Shown in pieces: positions 54,867-64,000 of a DNA stretch of 64,000 nt. The notes beneath the pieces are model-generated. The model was not told the origin of the DNA and ran no database searches. It saw only the letters and a program-made list of their open reading frames with translations. A program made the position numbers and the translations under genes. Positions within the stretch are counted from its first letter, which is position 1, and each line of letters opens with the position of its first letter. Source of the stretch: Limnephilus marmoratus. Taxonomy: Eukaryota > Arthropoda > Insecta > Trichoptera > Limnephilidae. The stretch spans positions 59,686,665 through 59,750,664 of the forward strand of contig OU862906.1 in NCBI GenBank assembly GCA_917880885.1, read 5' to 3'.

Positions 54867-56113
54867 TGTGAGTTTCCCGGGAGGTGAAAAAATTTTGCCA
54901 GGGATTTCCTTTAGCAAACGCAAAATTAATTTTGTGAGGCACTTTTCACTTGGTAACCACTGGTTGACACTTCTAACATAGTTATAGAAAACTGTATTCC
55001 ATACTACAATTTGGTATACATGACACCAGAATTCATGGTCAAGGTGGAAAAAAAATTGGCGTGGACTGACCTTAGGGGAAACACTTTTTTTATTTTTCAC
55101 AAAGCACTTTTGGAAATTCGGTGAAATTCACAAGTATTAAACTGATTTTTCAAAAAATTGGCCAGGACTGGCCTTTAGAAAACGGCTTTTTAAATTTTCA
55201 CAAAGCACTTTGCACTGAGAGGGGCACTAAAATTCACAAAAGGCACTCTTCTGGCAAATAGGAACAAACTTCCGGATGAAAATAATTGAATATGGGATTT
55301 GATACGTCAACCACATTGAAATTGTTTTATTTATTCATGGAACCAATCATTGATTTTATTATATTATTTCACTTTCCTTTATGTAGGGAAAAAAAACACA
55401 ATTCACTTTACACTTATGCTGAAAAAAAAACGGTACCTATAATGTAGAATAGGGAAAAAAGTCATTATTTTGTCCATTTAGTGTAATATAAATTGTACTA
55501 ATTTAATAGACACAAGTGGGCCAATTGGTATATTGTGCAAAACAACAAAAAAACGTCAGTCCGAAATTTTTGATTAAAGGAATTCGCACAATAAACTGGG
55601 ATTCCAGCATCAAGTTTGTAATAATCATTTCCGTTGCTAGCCGGTTTAGTTATAAAAGGGCGTTCTGATTAAAAAAGTGCTGCATAGCAACAGATAATCA
55701 TTTGTTCCGACGGGTTTTTTCGTTGGAATTTGGCGCGGGAACAGTTGCGCGCGCAGTCCGGAGACTAGGTATTTGCTGCGTTAATATTTGCCGTTTGCAT
55801 AGGCGCGAAAGCTGTTGCGGACCGGTGTTTGTGGCGCGTGCGCAGTCAGATTCGCGGTTTAAATTTTGGGCGACCTTCTACTTGCTTCTAAAATGGCTGC
55901 CTTTAAAATGCGGCGTGATTCTACCCATATGTTTCTGTGGTTTTTTCACAGAAATTCCTGTACACTGGATGTAGAATAACAAGTTATAATTAATGTTCAC
56001 AAAACAATTCCTGTGCAGGGAGAATTTCGACCAGTTGCATCCAGCAAAACGATCGGGACAGAGGGAGAAAAGAAAGAGAAAAAAATTCCGAGGCCCCACG
56101 CTGTGGCGACAGT
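54867..56113 (-). other. gypsy 5' leader
   Basis: 1.25 kb between the 5' LTR and the gag ATG, expected to hold the packaging signal. A diverged duplication is visible: AAATTGGCGTGGACTGACCT...CACAAAGCACTTT (about 55051) and AAATTGGCCAGGACTGGCCT...CACAAAGCACTTTG (about 55157). The primer-binding site is unresolved: the bases after the LTR, ACTGTCGCCACAGCG, do not start with TGG, though TGGGGCCTCGG lies 15 nt in. Confidence 0.7.
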
Positions 56114-56903
56114 TGTTATGGGCAGAACGCATAACTGCTCTACAATATGTCCCCAGGCCAGCTCACGGTAGAGACAAAAGTACCCTCTATCTCAGAGGGC
56201 AGGTCGCACGAATGCGTCGGGATCTCTCTCTCTCTCTCCTTCTCTCTCCCACAATCGTCCGGGAATACTCACTGGGGAAAGGCTCCTGCCGAGGCAGATT
56301 GACAACAGGATGTAATTAATAGACTCATGTATTGTAAATTCAAACACAGTACAAGGGTTATTACAGCACAATTCAATTCAAGAGATGCATGTTACACAAA
56401 CCTAGCTATCGAGTTTATATCTCATGATCCCTGTCAACGAAACTTTCTGAGTGGTGGCTTTACGCGAGAGTTCAAACAGTCTATCGTTACGGACACATTA
56501 AAGAGGGTAAATCAGAGGACAGCTTACATGGTGATTGAAGAATCCTTCGGCTCTCGGGTTCAGCAGGGCTCATCCCGAGTCTAGGACAGGTCCCGAAGTT
56601 CACAGGCATGGTAGAACACCAGCGCTAACACTCGTATGTACTTTAATTACATCGCAGATGTTACTGCGTTTAATTTGATCGGGCTAGTTAGCCGCGAACT
56701 GTATAGTTCGCGGAGGAGTGTCACGTGCGCCTGAGACGGCTTGTACTACTCGACTGGTGGCGGCGCGGCGGAGCGTGCCGGAATGCCGAGGGGAGAGGAG
56801 GTAGGTAACAGGAAACAGCGGGGAGCAACGAGTTGTTGCCCGCAGCGGTTTGTTTAGGGACTCGCGTTGGCGCTCCCTGTTGCTCTAAAAACGTACCATA
56901 ACA
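56114..56903 (-). repeat. gypsy 5' LTR, 790 bp
   Basis: Same sequence as 45709-46498 as far as I could compare. On the element's strand it begins TGTTATGG next to the ATAT duplication and ends CCATAACA before the leader. It should hold the promoter; a TATAAA on the minus strand (GATATAAACT, plus position about 46010, and the counterpart near 56415) is a candidate only. Confidence 0.93.
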
Positions 56904-57179
56904 ATATATCAATAAATATCGATATATTGAAATATCGATATATTGAAATATCGATATTTTTTTCACTTTCGACATCCCTACCGCTGCCCGCTGCCGCATG
57001 GCCAGATATATTATGTATTTCAACCAATTTACACAAAACCTTGACAAATTATATACCTAAAAAGCTTCTTCACGAATCACTTTAACTATTGGTGAAAACC
57101 GCATGCAAATCCGTTGCGTAGTTTAAAAGATCTAAGCGCACATACAGCGTGAGCGACTTCATTTTATATTATGTAAATC

Positions 57180-57980
57180 TATCTATAAATTTTCTCAATA
57201 GTATAATCAACTGTTTGTACTGTTTGTTTCCATATAAATAAATAAATAAATAAATAGGAACTTTCATATTATTCAATCAGCCTAAAATTAACAAATACTT
57301 TTTCCGTCTAGCAATTTTTATACAGAACTAACAATAATATTCACACAGAACTAATAATATAATATATAACGTCAGTATTTTGGCTGTGTCCCAACCCTTG
57401 CCATTTGATAGCAACATCTTTCCGAGATGAATCTGCTTGGTTAACTGTTAATCCGATTAGGTATGTACACACGTCTTTGCTTAGCGAATTAATTAAATAA
57501 TTGTACATTTGTACGTGCATCCGAACTACGTGTTTTGCCTTCTCACAAGATCAAAGCAGCAATCTAAGCATCTTCAGTTGCCTGCGATACCTGCGATCAT
57601 TTATTTATCTTTCGTGCTCCGGATTAACATGTGATACAAACGCTTTAGGGGTAAAGCTAATTTACGCAGTTTTGTGTTTTCTTTGTGCACACGACACGTT
57701 ATATATATTGGAAAGTTTCAACAAGGAATGATTTAGGTGGTTTGTTGGAAATGTTTTTGAAAATTTTACGCAGATATCCCAAACATGGCGGATGAAATAC
57801 ATGCGAAATTTACCTACATCAATCTGAACACGGATTTAATAAATAAGAGAATATTTTATATGTTTTTGTTTAACTTTGGGATTTTCGAACAAAATTCATA
57901 AAAGATTGTATTACTCCCAGAGGAGTCCATAAATATTGATGATTGAAAGAAAGCGAGATGGACATCTCATAGCCTATTAT
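57180..57980. other. Spacer, nothing recognised
   Basis: AT-rich, with an AAATA-type simple repeat at about 57235-57255. No gene seen. Confidence 0.5.
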
Positions 57981-57983
57981 GTC

Positions 57984-59102
57984 TGTATGGAACGTGTCAA
58001 GGAAATAGGTGTGTAACGAATGATTGCACATAAGCTAATGAGACAAGTAAAAACATCGACATTGAAATTTACGTCCCCACATAGTACCATGCCGCCAACG
58101 CACACAATCACACAATACCATGCCGCCAGCGCTTTCACTAAAGAATGGGAGAGCTGCTTTGTCAATCTTCCAAACGATGTCTACAACACCATTACGTTCT
58201 TCAATTAACTTATCAATTGAAAACATAGACGCAATTGGTAATGAATACGTGCAGCATCAAAATTGGACTCCTAAACACATCTAAACAACCACGTAACTCT
58301 TCTGCCGGAGGCTACGCGAAGCAATAGACACAACCAAGGAAATGTTCCGCTATTTACATGTCCCCCACCACGCGACTTGCCGAGCTCTTATTGGTCAACG
58401 CTGAATAAAGGAAATCTCCGAGTCGTAAATAATTACGTAACCAAATTCACCTTCTCGAAAACGATGAACTAAATTACGAGAAAATGGTCACATTTACGAC
58501 CAATATATAAATATCAGCGCCAAAAAATAAGTATGTGCTAAAATAATAACCTAAAAACTGAAACCTATCTGTGTTTTCCGCACTTTGAAAAAATGTTTTT
58601 CCAAAATATTGTGATTTGGTTCTAATATGTAAACATTGTACATTTTCTTATAAATATAATAAAAATAATGGGAGACGATGGTTTGGACGGACTGATCCGA
58701 CTTCGTGAGAACTATTGCGTATAATTGTGCAACATCTGATCGCCGAATATAGCGACCAGGAAAACTGCCTAACTTACACACCCTGCAAAAAAACAGGGAG
58801 TTTTCTTAGAACAAAAGTTCAACACGGGTCGGTCCTATAAATAGGGCCCTTTATCCCGCCACAAGTCAGTTAAAAATCTACCACCAACGAAGTAACAGTC
58901 TTCTACAACCAAAGTCTTCCAGTTCAAACCTATTTTCAAGTGTTTTAATCCAGTACTCAAATCAGTTTTTTGCCATTATACCTAGAAGCATTTGTCAAAG
59001 TAGTAAATTCATTTAAAAGACCACTGGCGTACCAAACTCCATTGTCGTGTCATTGTGGCCAGCTCCCTATTATATTTAGTTTATGTACAAACGTCTAGTA
59101 CA
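57984..59102 (+). repeat. BEL 5' LTR, 1119 bp
   Basis: Begins TGTATGGAACG and ends CTAGTACA (TGTA/TACA inverted ends), immediately before the primer-binding site. The left end is fixed because the 3' LTR starts with the same bases right after a polypurine tract. The preceding 5 bases are ATGTC, the expected duplication, whose partner lies outside the window. Confidence 0.9.
58836..58871 (+). promoter_or_regulatory. Core promoter in the BEL LTR (TATA + initiator)
   Basis: TATAAATA at 58836-58843 is followed by TCAGTT at 58866-58871, matching the arthropod initiator TCAKTY with its A at 58868, 32 bp from the TATA start. This spacing predicts transcription starting at 58868, giving R-U5 of about 235 bp. 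Confidence 0.8.
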
Positions 59103-59104
59103 AA

Positions 59105-59122
59105 TGGTCCTTCGAGCCGGAT
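59105..59122 (+). other. Primer-binding site complementary to tRNA-Tyr
   Basis: TGGTCCTTCGAGCCGGAT starts two bases after the LTR. Its reverse complement ATCCGGCTCGAAGGACCA has the form of a tRNA 3' end with CCA. It matches insect tRNA-Tyr as I recall it; the match should be confirmed. Confidence 0.85.
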
Positions 59123-59158
59123 CTACACATAACACACCTTCAGTCTTACCCAGTGGAA

Positions 59159-59968
59159 ATGCCGTCTCTTCGCAGTGGCCGTAAGACCCCGACATCTTCC
59201 GAGACATCGCTGTCTAAACCTGACGCCCCGGGAACAAGCCGAAACATGCCAGTGGCACCCCGTTGGACCCCGGGCCCACGCACCGTAGACACCGATGAGA
59301 CACCATCCAGCGGACCCCGCCAGGTCCACGATCTATCTGGTGCGAGCCCCACCAGGAACCATGACCTCATCACTCTTGACCAACCTACTCCAGAATGTGT
59401 CGCCGAGAGCCTCCACGAATCCAATAGTAAAAACAGTGAAACAACTTCTGAATCAACTGAAGACTCCCTGCGATAGCTGCGCCGAGAGATGCGCATTCGG
59501 GACAGACGTTACGCCAAGCAGACAGCCAATTTGCTCGCAGCCCTAAACGCTGCAACACGCCAAGCAGTCATCCAACCTGCCCAGGAGCCCGCACCAACCT
59601 GCCCGACCCTGCGAGCCAACCTCGTTCGGGCAGTAACTCAAGTGCACGCACCAACCGGCTCTTCTACTAATGAGTTCGTAACGAGATATGCCACTCAAGT
59701 ACACAAGCCAGCCGAAGAGTTTGCAACTACTCAAGTGCATGCACCAACCGGTCCTTCTACTAATGAGTTTGCACCGAGATATGCCACTCAAGTTCAGCAA
59801 AAGATTTGCCTACCTTGTCCGGAGACCCCCTTGAGTGGCCCACCTGGAAGGCACAGTACGCTCAATCCACACACCAACCCCTGCTACATAATCCCAAGTT
59901 CGTACGAAAAGGCGCCGTGGAAAATGTCAACTTGTGACGCCAGGGCTCCGGACAGAGAGTACTGTTAA
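59159..59968 (+). pseudogene. gag: BEL gag-like frame with one stop
   Basis: ATG at 59159 just after the primer site; frame open to a TAG at 59474-59476, then on in the same phase to 59968. The first part is Ser/Thr/Pro-rich. After the stop comes REMRIRDRRYAKQTANLLAAL, a charged stretch like BEL Gag N-terminal coiled regions. A repeated element follows (TQVHAPTG.STNEF..RYATQV, twice), then a short tail. The frame then drops out of phase with protease. Too short for a full BEL Gag, so part is deleted; no zinc knuckle seen. Confidence 0.7.
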
Positions 59969-60400
59969 AAATTGCGCCAGTCATATTAAGCGCTCCAAAC
60001 AAAGAAGAAGTGTCAGTGTTCGCTCTCCTGGACAAAGGATCTACAGTAACACTTTTCGACACTGACACCGCAATAAAAGTCGGAGCAAACGGCCCAGTTC
60101 ACGGACTGTGAATCCACGGTGCCAAAGGACTGTGCACCTCCGACAATCTCTCCCAACGAGTGAGACTAGGAATACGAGGTGTAGGAAACATTCCACATCT
60201 CTGCCAGCACAATAAGCAACCTCAACCTGCCGGAGCAACAGATCCAAGGAAGGTATGTCGTCCCGAAGCTGCTAATAGGCCAAGACAACGCTCACCTGAT
60301 CGTGTCAAGGGAAGTTCGTGAATGCAATGATACTACGCGAATAGCATCACGGACCGCACTAGGATGGATCGCTCATGGGGGAGTCAACCCCAGAGATAAT
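59950..60400 (+). pseudogene. BEL/Pao protease relic
   Basis: In the frame one base back from gag: GQRVLLKIAPVILSAP, then FALLDKGSTVTLFDTD, the aspartic protease core with Lys where the family has Ser or Glu (D-[SE]-G-S). After a stop at the HGL*IHGAKGL point and later frame breaks come VPKLLIGQDNAHLIVSREV and ASRTALGWIAHGG. These are conserved BEL/Pao protease-region words. Not functional. Confidence 0.85.
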
Positions 60401-60444
60401 AACACGACCACCACTTTGGCACTACAACCAGAAACACCGCAGAC

Positions 60445-60585
60445 ATGCAGTTGAGGGAGCTAGTAAAAACCAACTTCGCTATCGACACTTTTGGAGTAAC
60501 ATCAGCAACCAGAGTCAATACAAACGAAAAACAGGCAATTGCACTTGTGAATGCAATTATCAGTCCTCTTCCATCAAAATAAACC
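60445..60585 (+). pseudogene. BEL pre-RT fragment
   Basis: A 46-codon frame MQLRELVKTNFAIDTFGV... recalls the L..LV...F.I..FG sequence just upstream of RT in BEL/Pao Pol. It ends at a stop, and no RT motif (such as YVDD) follows anywhere to 63307. Confidence 0.6.
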
Positions 60586-60654
60586 GAAAATTCGTCATGC
60601 CGTTTGACTCTGCTAGCCGATACCAAGCAACTTAAGTACTGACATCAGCGGGCC

Positions 60655-60692
60655 CGCCTCCCAACGAGTTTGCGACGAGATACGCCACTCTA
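60655..60692 (+). repeat. Single copy of the 57-bp motif, left of the array
   Basis: CCGCCTCCCAACGAGTTTGC followed by GACGAGATACGCCACTC, the same unit found four times at 62185-62395 and, diverged, twice in gag. Confidence 0.8.
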
Positions 60693-60709
60693 AACCGAGG
60701 CAAATAAGC

Positions 60710-62150
60710 CAGCAGTGCCACTGCCAGAACCGTGGTGATCCTCAGCGGTGCAGCCAAGGTCAGCAAGCCCTGCCCAGCAGTGCCACTGCCAGAACTGGGG
60801 TGATCCTCAGCGGTGCAGCCAAGGTCAGCAAGCCCTGCCCAGCAGTGCCACTGCCAGAACTGTGGTGATCCTCAGCGGTGCAGCCAAAGTCAGCAAGCCC
60901 TGCCCAGCAGTGCCACTGCCAGAACTGTGGTGATCCTCAACGGTGCAGCCAAGGTCAGCAGGCCCTGCCCAGCAGTGCCACTGCCAGAACTGCGGTGATC
61001 CTCAGCGGTGCAGCCAAGGTCAGCAAGCCCTGCCCAGCAGTGCCACTGCCAGAACTGTGTTGATCCTCAGCGGTGCAGCCAAGGTCAGCAAGCCCTGCCC
61101 AGCAGTGCCACTGCCGGAACTGTGGTGATCCTCAGCGGTGCAGCCAAGGTCAGCAAGCCCTGCCCAGCAGTGCCACTGCCAGAACTGTGTTGATCCTCAG
61201 CGGTGCAGCCAAGGTCAGCAAGCCCTGCCCAGCAGTGCCACTGCCAGAACTGTGGTGATCCTCAGCGGTGCAGCCAAGGTCAGCAAGCCCTGCCTAGCAG
61301 TGCCACTGCCAGAACTGTGTTGATCCTCAGCGGTGCAGCCAAGGTCAGCAAGACCTTCCCAGCAGTGCCACTGCCAGAACTGTGGTGATCCTCAGCGGTG
61401 CAGCCAAGGTCAGCAAGCCCTGCCCAGCAGTGCCACTGCCAGAACTGTGTTGATCCTCAGCGGTGCAGCCAAGGTCTGCAAGCCCTGCCCAGCAGTGCCA
61501 CTGCCAGAACTGTGGTGATCCTCAGCGGTGCAGCCAAGGTCTGCAAGCCCTGCCCAGCAGTGCCACTGCCAGAACTGTGGTGATCCTCAGCGGTGCAGCC
61601 AAGGTCAGCAAGCCCTGCCCAGCAGTGCCACTGCCAGAACTGTGTTGATCCTCAGCGGTGCAGCCAAGGTCAGCAAGCCCTGCCCAGCAGTGCCACTGCC
61701 AGAACTGTGGTGATCCTCAGCGGTGCAGCCAAGGTCAGCAAGCCCTGCCCAGCAGTGCCACTGCCAGAACTGTGTTGATCCTCAGCGGTGCAGCCAAGGT
61801 CAGCAAGACCTTCCCAGCAGTGCCACTGCCAGAACTGTGGTGATCCTCAACGGTGCAGCCAAGGTCAGCGAGCCCTGCACAGCAGTGCCACTGCCAGAAT
61901 TGTGGTGATCCTCAGCGGGCAGCCAAGGTCAGCAAGCCCTGCCCCAGCAGTTCCACTGCCAGAACTGTGGTGATCCTCAGCGGTAGCCAAGGTCAGCAAG
62001 CCCTGCCCAGCAGTGCCACTACCAGAACTGTGGTGATCCTCAGCGGTGCAGTAAAGGTCAGCAAGCACTGCCCCAAAAGTGCCACGGCCAGAACTGTGGT
62101 GTTCCTCAGCGGTGCAGCCAAGGCGAGTCAGCCCTGCTCCAACAGTGCAC
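60710..62150 (+). repeat. 65-bp minisatellite, about 22 units
   Basis: The unit reads CAGCAGTGCCACTGCCAGAA, CTGTGGTGATCCTCAGCGG, TGCAGCCAAGGTCAGCAAGC and CCTGCC. Units in the middle are nearly identical; the last five or so drift by indels. Each unit gives the same 61-codon frame by chance because the repeat shifts phase; these are not genes. GTGG/GTGT variants alternate over most of the array, and a rare AGACCTTCCC variant recurs exactly 455 bp (seven units) apart at about 61351 and 61806. Confidence 0.95.
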
Positions 62151-62184
62151 TAGCAGTGCTCCAACTCAAGTGCCGGCGCCAGGT

Positions 62185-62395
62185 GGCCCCCCTCCCAACG
62201 AGTTGCGACGAGATACGCAACTCAACCACTGGCACCAGCTGGACCGCCTGACGAGTTTACGACGAGATACGCAACTCAATAACAGACACCAGCTGGCCCG
62301 CCTCCCAACGAGTTGTGACGAGATACGCAACTCATCTCCTGACACCAGCTGGCCCGCCTCCCAACGAGTTTGCGACGAGATACGCAACTCAACCG
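62185..62395 (+). repeat. ~57-bp tandem repeat, four units
   Basis: CCCAACGAGTTGCGACGAGA followed by TACGCAACTCAA recurs with AGATACGC at about 62211, 62265, 62321 and 62378 (spacing 54-57). Between units lies GACACCAGCTGGCCCGCCT. Related to GAGTTCGTAACGAGATATGC in gag near 59675. Confidence 0.85.
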
Positions 62396-62439
62396 TAGGC
62401 CAGCAACCCTAAATTTAAATCTAATTCCGTATTCTCATT

Positions 62440-62990
62440 CCAGCCCGACCTTGCAAGCCCTGTCTCAACAGTGCCGATACGATAACTGTGGTGACCCTCA
62501 ACGGTGCAGCCAAGGCGAGCCAGCTCCCACAGCAATGCCACTGTCAAAAAGTGGTGCTCCTCATCGGTGCAGCCAAGGCCAGCAAGTTCTGCCCCAGCAG
62601 TACCACTGCCAGAACAGTGATACTCCTCAGGAGCTCAGCCAAGCGAACCAGCTCTGCCACATTAGTGCCCCTGCCAGAACAGTGGTGCTCCTCATCGTCG
62701 CAGCCAAGGTGAGCTAGCCCTGCCCTATCAGTAGCCCCTGCCAGAACAGTGGTGCTCCTCATCAGTGCAGCCAATGCGAGCCAGCCCTGCCCCAGCAGCA
62801 CCCCTGCCAGCACATTAGTGCTCTCATCAGCGCAGTCATGCGAGCCAGCTCTAACCCAACAGTACGCCTGCCAGAACAGTGATGCTCCTCATCAGTGCAG
62901 CCAAGGCGAGTCAGCCCTGCCCTAGCAGTGCCCTGCTAGAACAGAGGTGTTCCTAATCACCACAGTCAAGGCGAGCAAGCAAGCAATGCT
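62440..62990 (+). repeat. Diverged 65-bp-like units
   Basis: Eight or nine heavily changed units recognisable by TGCCA.TG.CAGAACAGTGG, GCTCCTCATCNGTGCAGCC and AAGGCGAGCCAGC. Same family as the array at 60710-62150 but older and not homogenised. Confidence 0.82.
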
Positions 62991-62994
62991 ACTG

Positions 62995-63299
62995 ACAGAA
63001 AAGTGGAGGCCCTGCACCACTGTCAAAACAATGGAACTCTCCAATATCTCCTCAGACGGGGGGAGCCCGTCGCTCTCATCGGACAAACTCACCAGCAGCT
63101 GATGGCCAAGTCTGAACTGCCCGGATTTTCAAACCAATATTGGAATATACGTACGACCGGCAGTCAAAATCGCCACCATCCTACCAGCTCCACCAACACC
63201 TGACAAAATTACGACCCCTGCGAAGTCACCCAATTCAGTACTCAGACATTGGAAAAGGACACGTCCTACGAAGTAGCTAAGCACAGTCGAGACTGCACT
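62995..63299 (+). other. BEL 3' internal end, unassigned
   Basis: About 300 bp between the array and the polypurine tract. A 66-codon frame at 63003-63203 has no certain motif; it may be the very end of Pol or 3' UTR. Confidence 0.45.
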
Positions 63300-63307
63300 A
63301 GGGGGAG
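63300..63307 (+). other. Polypurine tract of the BEL element
   Basis: AGGGGGAG directly precedes TGTATGG of the 3' LTR, fixing the element's orientation as plus. Confidence 0.88.
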
Positions 63308-64000
63308 TGTATGGAACGTGTCAAGGAAATAGGTGTGTAACGAATGATTGCACATAAGCTAATGAGACAAGTAAAAACATCGACATTGAAATTTACGTCC
63401 CCACATAGTACCATGCCGCCAACGCACACAATCACACAATACCATGCCGCCAGCGCTTTCACTAAAGAATGGGAGAGCTGCTTTGTCAATCTTCCAAACG
63501 ATGTCTACAACACCATTACGTTCTTCAATTAACTTATCAATTGAAAACATAGACGCAATTGGTAATGAATACGTGCAGCATCAAAATTGGACTCCTAAAC
63601 ACATCTAAACAACCACGTAACTCTTCTGCCGGAGGCTACGCGAAGCAATAGACACAACCAAGGAAATGTTCCGCTATTTACATGTCCCCCACCACGCGAC
63701 TTGCCGAGCTCTTATTGGTCAACGCTGAATAAAGGAAATCTCCGAGTCGTAAATAATTACGTAACCAAATTCACCTTCTCGAAAACGATGAACTAAATTA
63801 CGAGAAAATGGTCACATTTACGACCAATATATAAATATCAGCGCCAAAAAATAAGTATGTGCTAAAATAATAACCTAAAAACTGAAACCTATCTGTGTTT
63901 TCCGCACTTTGAAAAAATGTTTTTCCAAAATATTGTGATTTGGTTCTAATATGTAAACATTGTACATTTTCTTATAAATATAATAAAAATAATGGGAGAC
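63308..64000 (+). repeat. BEL 3' LTR, first 693 bp
   Basis: Matches 57984-58676 without visible difference, including TGTATGGAACGTGTCAAGG at the start and AATAATGGGAGAC at the window edge. The rest lies outside. Confidence 0.92.

Larger units (their letters stand above)
45709..56903 (-). mobile_element. Complete Ty3/gypsy LTR retrotransposon
   Basis: An 11.2-kb element on the minus strand: LTRs at 56114-56903 (5') and 45709-46498 (3'), target duplication ATAT at 45705-45708 and 56904-56907, gag at 53730-54866 and pol at 50512-53739. A 1.25-kb leader precedes gag and 4.0 kb of non-coding DNA lies between pol and the 3' LTR. Domain order PR-RT-RH-IN assigns it to Ty3/gypsy. No env frame was found. 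All catalytic residues I could check are present, so it may be active. Confidence 0.95.
44589..56980. mobile_element. Non-autonomous hAT-like element hosting the gypsy insertion
   Basis: The target duplication CCGCTGCC is exact at 44581-44588 and 56981-56988. Ends read TAGGCTTGTTGAAAAAA and, in inverted form, TAGGGATGTCGAAAGTG. Both ends carry AATATCGATATATCGATATT-type arrays. Without the gypsy element it is about 1.2 kb with no open frame, so it is non-autonomous. An 8-bp duplication plus YAGGG-type ends indicate hAT. Confidence 0.83.
44481..57175 (+). repeat. Repeat R, split by nested insertions
   Basis: A ~310-bp repeat begins ACTAGCAGACCCGGCCACAC at 44481 and is cut at 44588. It resumes at 56981 with the duplicated CCGCTGCC and ends near TATATTATGTAA at about 57175. 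Internal words (AACCAATTTACAC, TGGTGAAAACCGCATG, AATCCGTTGCGTAGTTT, AAAGATCTAAGCG) match both arms of the inverted duplication at 40.1-41.1 kb. Type unknown; no coding capacity. Confidence 0.82.
57984..64000 (+). mobile_element. BEL/Pao LTR retrotransposon, internally deleted, runs off window
   Basis: The 5' LTR is 57984-59102 and the 3' LTR begins at 63308 and is cut by the window end. The internal part has a primer-binding site, decayed gag and protease, a scrap of the region before RT, a 65-bp minisatellite, and a polypurine tract. The protease-region words LLIGQDNAHLIVSREVRE and ASRTALGWIAHGG are diagnostic of BEL/Pao. RT, RNase H and integrase are missing, so it is non-autonomous. The part of the 3' LTR seen (693 bp) looks identical to the 5' LTR. 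Confidence 0.9.

Noticed and set aside
56089..56113. A gypsy primer-binding site directly after the 5' LTR
   Set aside because: The bases do not begin with TGG and match no tRNA end I can name; left unresolved.
58020..58208. Short frames in the BEL LTR repeated at 63344-63532
   Set aside because: LTR sequence duplicated by retrotransposition; no coding evidence.
60710..62150. Possible CRISPR array
   Set aside because: Tandem head-to-tail units without unique spacers, inside a eukaryotic retrotransposon; it is a minisatellite.
60748..62251. A ladder of 61-codon open frames spaced 65 bp, all alike
   Set aside because: They arise because the 65-bp repeat rotates through the three phases; none has a start context or independent support.

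Overview
The window reads as AT-rich intergenic DNA from an arthropod, most likely an insect. The reasons are (TTAGG)n tracts, a BEL/Pao retrotransposon whose primer-binding site matches insect tRNA-Tyr as I recall it, Jockey/CR1-group LINEs, TATAAATA plus TCAGTT core-promoter spacing, and many short TIR elements. I see no convincing host gene: nearly everything recognisable is a transposable element, a relic of one, or a tandem or inverted repeat. All calls rest on reading the sequence; no alignment or database search was run.

Layout. 1-2235 holds a minus-strand LINE relic. 4.0-5.6 kb holds a reverse SINE-like repeat and a 5'-truncated LINE. 6.3-6.7 kb holds a tRNA-derived SINE. 7.8-8.65 kb holds the 3' end of a minus-strand LINE. 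9.6-10.3 kb has inverted clusters of one short motif. 10.47-10.75 kb is a MITE with poly-G runs and a TTA duplication. 10.75-17.5 kb holds two LINEs in tandem, the second with a ~1000-codon frame broken by one stop. 19-19.7 kb and 25.5-28.7 kb hold two copies of another LINE, the second split by a 2.2-kb hAT transposon with an exact 8-bp target duplication. That hAT itself carries a MITE, a SINE and an 80-bp-arm hairpin. 30.2-36.5 kb holds two further LINEs, the second with ORF1 and ORF2. 39.04-44.37 kb is a hAT element with 16-bp TIRs and 8-bp duplications; inside it are a large inverted duplication, a SINE cut by a MITE, a transposase relic and a degenerate ~190-bp tandem array.

44.5-57.2 kb is a nest three deep. 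A ~310-bp repeat is split by a non-autonomous hAT (8-bp duplication) whose TATCGATA-rich DNA is split by a complete Ty3/gypsy element on the minus strand. Its two 790-bp LTRs look identical, the duplication is ATAT, gag and pol are open, and they are joined by a canonical A AAA AAC -1 slippery site abutting the gag stop. Between pol and the 3' LTR lie 4 kb with no open frame.

57.98-64 kb is a BEL/Pao element on the plus strand, cut by the window edge. It keeps its LTRs, promoter, primer-binding site, polypurine tract and decayed gag and protease, but RT, RNase H and integrase are missing. In their place is a ~1.4-kb, 65-bp-period minisatellite with higher-order structure, flanked by copies of a motif also found in gag.

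The genes do not form a host pathway; the functional logic is that of selfish elements. The gypsy element looks potentially self-sufficient, while the BEL element would need enzymes in trans.
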